Shown here one piece after another: positions 54,001 through 63,000 of a stretch of DNA of 64,000 bases. The DNA is taken from assembly GCA_964023205.1 (NCBI GenBank), contig OZ026847.1, positions 13,833,182 through 13,897,181 on the forward strand, written 5' to 3'. The notes under the pieces were generated by a model. That model did no database searches. It saw nothing but the letters and a program-made list of their open reading frames with translations, and was not told the origin of the DNA. Every line of letters begins with the position of its first letter. Positions within the stretch are counted from its first letter, which is position 1. The position numbers and the translations under genes were made by a program. Origin of the DNA: Lutraria lutraria. Lineage: Eukaryota > Mollusca > Bivalvia > Venerida > Mactridae.

Positions 54001-57000
54001 ACTCTTTACAGTGTATGAAATCCTTTGAAATGGTATTTTTTGTATAAACAGCAGAAATATCTTGGTGTTTTCAGCTAACAGAACTTTAACAATCCCAAAT
54101 GTGCTGTTAAACCTAATTATTCTTTGAAATTTTAGGAAATTTCTGAGTTATTTCAAAGTTATTAACTGAGACAAACAGACTGAAGCAATGTAACTTAATG
54201 ATCACGAAAGCAATTCAATTTGATTAACTGTTTCGGGATATTTTCTTCAAAACACAAATAAAACTTTGAAATATGTAGATTCCATTTAGACAGAAGGATG
54301 GCCATGTCATTCTAAATTTGGCAAATACCCAGAATGCAATGTTTTCACTATCAGTAATTCTGTTTTAGGGCACACTAAAACTGCAGAGCTGGAAAACAGA
54401 TTAGTTTGTGCTTACAACTCACCAAGGTTATGAAACTAGTCATGATCGGTACTTCAGCGTAAAATCTTAATTTTTCCTTTTCAATATTCTCAAGAAAGAT
54501 AAGATAAGAAATTAAACAACCTCTTATACAATGTTCTGTAAGCAAATTAATTCATCAACCTATAATCTAACATATAGTGCTAACAAATAGATTTACCTTA
54601 AATAAGTTGAATAAGAAAATGAGACTTTAGATGGTTTCAAGTTCATTAGGTAGAAAAAAGTCATGGAAACTTGAATAAAAGGTAAAGTACATACAAAAAC
54701 AAACTCAATTTTTACTTATTAATAACAAAAATATACCTTCAACTCTTTACAATACAATTCTTCCTAAAATATTTTCTTATGGAAGTAATGTTGAAGTATT
54801 TGACAAAAACTAGCCATGATCTGTCAGGTAACCAGAAACAGAACGGCTTTTTTTGTGCTTTACTAACAACAAACTATACATTACAATGCTATCACCATAC
54901 ACTATCCTTTATAATAGGAAACATAATAACTAAAGCATTAACAAAATAATTAAAGAAACTTTCGTATTTAGTGATTCACTATCATCTCTGTTTAAAGCAT
55001 AATTCATCTTAAGAGGTTGTTATGGTACAAAGACATGTATGCCCCCACCATAACAAAGTTCAGCACACCATTGCAGTGGCAAAAGTAACATACTATGCCC
55101 CAACCATAACAAAGTTGAGCACATTGCTGTTATGACAATAGTAACACTACCCCTGCACCATATAAAAGTTCAACAGACTGCTAGGTCCAATTAAGGACAA
55201 TAGTCATACACTTGTCAACAACAAACCAAGCCTGGCCAACAATCATTGAGATGTTGCCTCCAAAGCAGCCTTGGTCTGGAGAGGAGTAGATGTAATTAAA
55301 ATCTACTAGAGTTGATGCACAGACTGACCTAGCTTTAGTGTACATAGGTTACAACCAACATAACATTTCCTCATTTGTGAGCATTGGACATTTCACCATT
55401 GTGAAAAGTGAGTTAGATGCCAATTTAGGCGACTATCCAGAAAAAGTCTCCTCCAAAACAATATGGCTATGAGACAGAATTCAATTACTGACTGACAAAT
55501 ACAATTACTGCCCTTAGGTTTTTATAACTTGGACCAACATAGTTGAATTGACAACCAGTCAAGAGGCCAATACAGTGCAACCTATAATTTTGACATTTAC
55601 GCAGTATGATTGTGAATCTCGTTAGAGCTAAATTTTCTCATTTGTCTAGAAGGTATACAAGAATTACACATCTCATGACAATGCAAACCCCTAGAATGAT
55701 GAAAATACTATGTCTGGTCAACTATATTTGACACTTAATGCTCATTACAGAGGTGGCAGACTACAAGAAACTTCCATTATGGGGCAATGGTTATAGGTCC
55801 TACAGAGACAATTTTGTTTGGAATGACAACATCATGCAGCTATATTTAAGTTTTTTTCATTCAATATTAACGCAATACATTCATCATTCTATGTTGTCAA
55901 GAACATTACGCTAATGTAAAAGGTCTGAAAAACCTATTGTGCTGACATTTATTGTCCCTTACAAACAATAGTTTTAGAGCTACCCTTCAAGTTTGATATG
56001 GAAAGGTTCAAATTACAAAAGTATTTGGGGATGAGTTTCACCTTGTTTTCCCACACAAGATGTATAGAAAAAAGTGGAAATTTTTGTCAGCCTACTTACC
56101 TTAACTGATTTGATTAAGCAACCCTAAACATATTTTTCCTCAGTCTTAGAAACAAGGATGTTAATTGTTCTGTAGCTAAAGGTACCATCTGCAATCTATT
56201 GAATTTCAGATCTTTTCACAAATAATTGCACAGTATAACAACATGAGCGCTAATGATCACGCACAATCCAGACTGCATGAACAAAATCAATCAATACATG
56301 CTGGATGATAAACATTAATGTATGTAGCGTGTAAGTCAATTAACTCATCAAATAATCTATACAAAGTAAAACATTATCATGCTCAAGTTGTTTCCATGAA
56401 ACTTTCAGCTTCTACCAAATAATTCCTAATAAATGTGACTATCCTAATTAAATCCCCTAAAAACTGTTATCGAGAAAAAACAACATGTGACACACTATGT
56501 ATGATTTCCGTATTATCCAAACTATTTCCTAGCACAACCAAAACGTTTTTGACCATTTATTCCTCAAATAAACTAAAAAAATCAGACAAATGTATCACAC
56601 CAACATGAGCTTTTACTAGGGACTATTTGGTACATAAAAACTGTAATTTATATCCCTCCCTGTGAGATATGAAGCAATTTTCGATGGAGCAATTTCCACA
56701 TTAGGGGAGAATTTCTGGATGATTGGTATTCCGTAAAGGAAGTATGAGATTTAATGGTTTATGTTGGTTTAAGAGATTTCCCTACTGAGTGATTGCCATT
56801 CCAGATTACATACAGGGCTTGGATGATAATTGTATAGAAAAAGTAATAAAACAAGTATTTAAGTACTCCTTGAGGTTAACCTTTAACTATTGACTGTATG
56901 TACACAACATAATTATACAATGTATAGAAGGGATTCAGAAGGTACAGTGCACACAAAAGACTTGTGTATCACTGGCCCTTTTTAAATAGGGGTGACAACA

Positions 57001-60000
57001 ACAATAAACAGAAGCTTTACCTTCTACCATTTATTTGATGGAAAAATAAATGTGATATTTTCCAAAATTTTACTGTTGTTATTATAGCAATAGTTCTGGT
57101 GCTAAGTAGTTAAAGTTTAACTATAGATATGTATGGACTTCTATACAGTAAAATTGACCAAAAGTTTTGATTAAATGTTGGCATGGTTTCATCAATCTTT
57201 TCAATAAAGATTTTTACCTTTTGTAAAAAAGTCTCTACTTGGTCACAATTGGTTACAACCAACTTTTAGAAACAATTTAACGCTTTGGATAAGTGACATT
57301 CACTGTGATAGGAAATAAGATTGCAATACACTAAAACAGGAAATAAGACAATGACATCAAATAATGCTTTCAAGTTTGTTTGGCTGAATTTGCTTTCCTT
57401 TTTGTGGCAATTAAGTGACAATGATGGTGACCACAGAACCCCCAAAATACAATCTTAGCATTGTCTTCATAACAACAAGCTATGAATCTCAAGTTTGGCA
57501 CCAAAAGATCATTTTAAGCTATGATAATTCAACTAGAACCAATTCGAGGGTTTAACGCAACAGTGTCGTAACTCATATTGAAATGAGGGTTCAACGCAAA
57601 GTGTCGTAACTCATATTGAAATAAGAACAAGTTATGACAGTGTTGTGCTGAGCCCTCGATTATTGTTTGATGTTCTTACTCCACCCATCCACCTGCTCGA
57701 CGAAGAATTAAACCTGATTTAATAACCAAGTTTTTTAGACCTTTTTTCGGGCCCCAGAGGTTAATCCCATTTATTCTCCTCATCAAATGGCTAAATAGGT
57801 TGGAGAACCATTACCTTACAAATTTCACAACCTATTGTTATGAATACAAGTTTCTACAAAATGTTAAAACATATGATTAAATACAATTTCGGTTAAAATT
57901 TCTTGCTAAAGTTTATCTTTTATGTGCAACATACTAATAAATGGACTATTCCGTTATTGTATGGTCTCACTTGCTAGAATAGAACAAAGCTTGTTGTTCC
58001 ATTTTTCTAACTTCACAATAAAACAACAGCACAGACATGAAGAGATACGAATAATGTTGGTAGTATTAAAGTAACACAAAATAAAGGATGCTCTAATACA
58101 TCAAAAGATTAAAGGCCTTGCTCGATGGTGCGAAGGTTAATGATAAATCTTCTACCAGTCTACTGTTACGTTTTGACGGAGCTCTATACGTCATTCTTAA
58201 TGGAAAAATGTCAGACACAAATCAATTGTGAATATACAACAATAATGACTAGACATGATCTTTGCTTGTATTGTCCTACTACATATTGGTTCTTCTGACA
58301 CTAAACTCCCAGTAGTTCATGATGTATTTGGCAACATGAGACTTTACATCAAACACAACTAATTTGTTTCCAACCAGAGGTCCTTCTACTCATTTACTTA
58401 GTCTGACTCCAACTATCATAGGTCCTTCTACTCATTCACTAAGTCTGACTCCAACTATCATAGGTCTTTCTACTCATTCACTAAGTCTGACACCAACTAT
58501 CATAGGTCCTTCTACTCATTCACTAAGTCTGACACCAACTATCATAGGTCTTTCTACTCATTCACTAAGTCTGACACCAACTATCATAGGTCCTTCTACT
58601 CATTCACTAAGTCTGACACCAACTATCATAGGTCTTTCTACTCATTCACTAAGTCTGACACCAACTATCATAGGTCCTTCTACTCATTCACTAAGTCTGA
58701 CACCAACTATCATAGGTCTTTCTACTCATTCACTAAGTCTGACTCCAACTATCATAGGTCCTTCTACTCATTCACTAAGTCTGACTCCAACTATCATAGG
58801 TCTTTCTACTCATTCACTAAGTCTGACTCCAACTATCATAGGTCCTTCTACTCATTCACTAAGTCTGACTCCAACTATTATAGGTCCTTCTACTCATTCA
58901 CTAAGTCTGACTCCAACTATCATAGGTCCTTCTACTCATTCACTAAGTCTGACTCCAACTATCATAGGTCTTTCTACTCATTCACTAAGTCTGACACCAA
59001 CTATCATAGGTCCTTCTACTCATTCACTAAGTCTGACTCCAACTATCATAGGTCTTTCTACTCATTCACTAAGTCTGACACCAACTATCATAGGTCCTTC
59101 TACTCATTCACTAAGTCTGACACCAACTATCATAGGTCCTTCTACTCATTCACTAAGTCTGACTCCAACTATTATAGGTCCTTCTACTCATTCACTAAGT
59201 CTGACTCCAACTATCATAGGTCCTTCTACTCATTCACTAAGTCTGACTCCAACTATCATAGGTCTTTCTACTCATTCACTAAGTCTGACACCAACTATCA
59301 TAGGTCCTTCTACTCATTCACTAAGTCTGACTCCAACTATCATAGGTCTTTCTACTCATTCACTAAGTCTGACACCAACTATCATAGGTCCTTCTACTCA
59401 TTCACTAAGTCTGACACCAACTATCATAGGTCCTTCTACTCATTCACTAAGTCTGACACCAACTATCATAGGTCCTTCTACTCATGCACTAAGTCTGACT
59501 CCAACTATCATAGGTCTTTCTACTCATTCACTAAGTCTGACACCAACTATCATAGGTCCTTCTACTCATTCACTAAGTCTGACACCAACTATCATAGGTC
59601 CTTCTACTCATTCACTAAGTCTGACACCAACTATCATAGGTCCTTCTACTCATTCACTAAGTCTGACACCAACTATCATAGGTCCTTCTACTCATTCACT
59701 AAGTCTGACTCCAACTATCATAGGTCTTTCTACTCATTCACTAAGTCTGACACCAACTATCATAGGTCCTTCTACTCATTCACTAAGTCTGACTCCAACT
59801 ATCATAGGTCTTTCTACTCATTCACTAAGTCTGACACCAACTATCATAGGTCTTTCTACTCATTCACTAAGTCTGACTCCAACTATCATAGGTCTTTCTA
59901 CTCATTCACTAAGTCTGACTCCAACTATCATAGGTCTTTCTACTCATTCACTAAGTCTGACACCAACTATCATAGGTCCTTCTACTCATTCACTAAGTCT

Positions 60001-63000
60001 GACACCAACTACCATAGGTCTTTCTACTCATTCACTAAGTCTGACACCAACTATCATAGGTCCTTCTACTCATTCACTAAGTCTGACTCCAACTATCATA
60101 GGTCTTTCTACTCATTCACTAAGTCTGACACCAACTATCATAGGTCCTTCTACTCATTCACTAAGTCTGACTCCAACTATCATAGGTCTTTCTACTCATT
60201 CACTAAGTCTGACACCAACTATCATAGGTCTTTCTACTCATTCACTAAGTCTGACTCCAACTATCATAGGTCTTTCTACTCATTCACTAAGTCTGACTCC
60301 AACTATCATAGGTCTTTCTACTCATTCACTAAGTCTGACACCAACTATCATAGGTCCTTCTACTCATTCACTAAGTCTGACACCAACTACCATAGGTCTT
60401 TCTACTCATTCACTAAGTCTGACACCAACTATCATAGGTCCTTCTACTCATTCACTAAGTCTGACACCAACTATCATAGGTCTTTCTACTCATTCACTAA
60501 GTCTGACTCCAACTATCATAGGTCCTTCTACACATTCACTGATTCCAACAACTACCAGAGGTCATTCTACACATTTACTGATTCCAGCAACTACCAGAGG
60601 TCATTCTACACATTTACTGATTCAAACAACTACCAGAGGTCATTCTACACATTTACTGATTCCAACAACTACCAGAGGTCATTCTACACATTTACTGATT
60701 CCAACAACTACCAAAGGTCATTCTACACATTTACTGATTCCAACAACTACCAGAGGTCATTCTACACATTCACTGATTCCAACAACTACCAGAGGTCATT
60801 CTACACATTCACTGATTCCACAACTACCAGAGGTCATTCTACACATTCACTGATTCCAACAACTACCAGAGGTCATTCTACACATTTACTGATTCCAACA
60901 ACTACCAGAGGTCATTCTACACATTCACTGATTCCAACAACTACCAGAGGTCATTCTACACATTCACTGATTCCAACAACTACCAGAGGTCATTCTACAC
61001 ATTCACTGATTCCAACAACTACCAGAGGTCATTCTACACATTCACTGATTCCAACAACTACCAGAGGTCATTCTACACATTCACTGATTCCAGCAACTAC
61101 CAGAGGTCATTCTACACATTTACTGATTCCAGCAACTACCAGAGGTCATTCTACACATTCACTGATTCCAACAACTACCAGAGGTCATTCTACACATTCA
61201 CTGATTCCAACAACTACCAGAGGTCATTCTACACATTCACTGATTCCAACAACTACCAGGGGCCATGCTATGTATTCACTGATTCCAGCAACTACCAGAG
61301 GTCATTCTATGTATTCACTGATTCCAACAACTACCAGACATCATTCTACATAATCACACTGATTCTAACAATGAAAGTTTTCAATGTTACCATGTTAACA
61401 GTGAGATACTCAGAGTGGAGCTAATCGTGTCTGTACTTGTACCTGATCATGCAACATCATGGTGTGTACGTAGATTTATTACCTATAATGGAATTTGTCA
61501 ATTTGAAAGAAAAAAAAACATAACAGGCAGCAAAGAAGAGAAGAATTCAGCTCAATGGAGAACGTTTCTATCTTTTACAAGAAATTGGAACATGAGAAAC
61601 AGCAAGAAGAATTGCACTGCAATGAGGAAGACCGCCGGGTCCCAATCTTCCATTTATCAGTTTCTCTTTATTGTGTAAATCTATTATCAAAGAAAGAAAC
61701 ATTCTTAGGACACATTACAACATTAAATAACATCTATATAACACTAGCAACCCATGGTGACGTTTCTTGGCATTTTAATACCACAGTCACAGCCCATCAA
61801 CTCCTGTAAACTACAATCCAAAAGAGCAGAAAAAGAATTGCTAATTAAATAAACAGGAAAAGACAAAGAAAGAGAGAAATTACAACAGTTAACAAATTAT
61901 ATAATAAAATACCCAAAGATTGTCATACAAATATTACTACATACCATATATCATAGATTGATGAATAATGGAACACAATTTAAACTGTTGTGAATATTGC
62001 ACTAACTGAAAAGCATCATTAACTTACTACCAAATGTAATGAAATTAAAGACAACTTTAAAGTGAACTGTATACAATTCACTTATCACTGCAATGTTACA
62101 CAGTCAAATAAACTAAACAGAGATTCAGTTGAAAACAGAAACTTGAGCTTAAATGTCTTCTGGAAGTTTTGAATATACTGTCAAACCTGTGAACAATTTA
62201 AAACCATTCTTGGGAACCAAAAAATATTACCTTTATTGACAGGTGGTCTTTATTCGTTAGTCAGTTTGTGAACTAACTAATCAATGACAGTTTTTAGAAG
62301 AATGACCCTTATTCTCAGTGTAGTCTTTATTCGGAGGTGGACACTACCACAGGTTTGACTTTCTATGCCTGTCAGTTTGTTCTGCATTGTTTTTAATATG
62401 TACATTATATAAGGTGAACAATTACTTGACACTACAAAAAATTCTTCAAAGGGTAAGAATTATATATTGAGGGTTCAGCGCAACAGTGTCTTAACTCATA
62501 TTGAAATAAGAACAAGTTACGACAGTGTTGCGCTGAACCCTCGATATGTAAAATAGTAACTTCTGATGGATGATATTCTGCTAATGATATTGAAAATATG
62601 TATTGTGTCTGAAATCATTTTAATTGACATGAAGCCGGGCTGTCATGTAAGAAATTTTACAAAATAAATAAAAAATTTACGCTATGATTGGAAGAAAACC
62701 ACAGGCTGTATGTGGTGTAGCTTTTATTTCAATACAGATAATTTTCGGTATTTGTAATGATAACAATTATGATTAAACAATCATATCAGTTACTACCGCT
62801 TGTGGATCAAACAGTGGCATTTTTATAAGACAAAATATAATGAAATTTGTTGTTTTTTTGTACAGAAGATCGAGTAATGTTCAATACAAAACACTATAAT
62901 GAAATTTATTTTTATGTACAGAAGATTGAGTAAAGTCCATATGAATTAATCTTAGAGCCTGCATAGCTAATGTAAGGGCAAAAATATGGTAAACAAACAG

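Noticed and set aside
58364..60853. 829-codon + strand ORF as a mucin-like gene
   Set aside because: It is wholly made of the 42- and 39-bp units, has no signal peptide or unique domain, and ends at a 1-bp loss while the repeat array continues for 0.5 kb. Kept as repeat, with the coding option noted.
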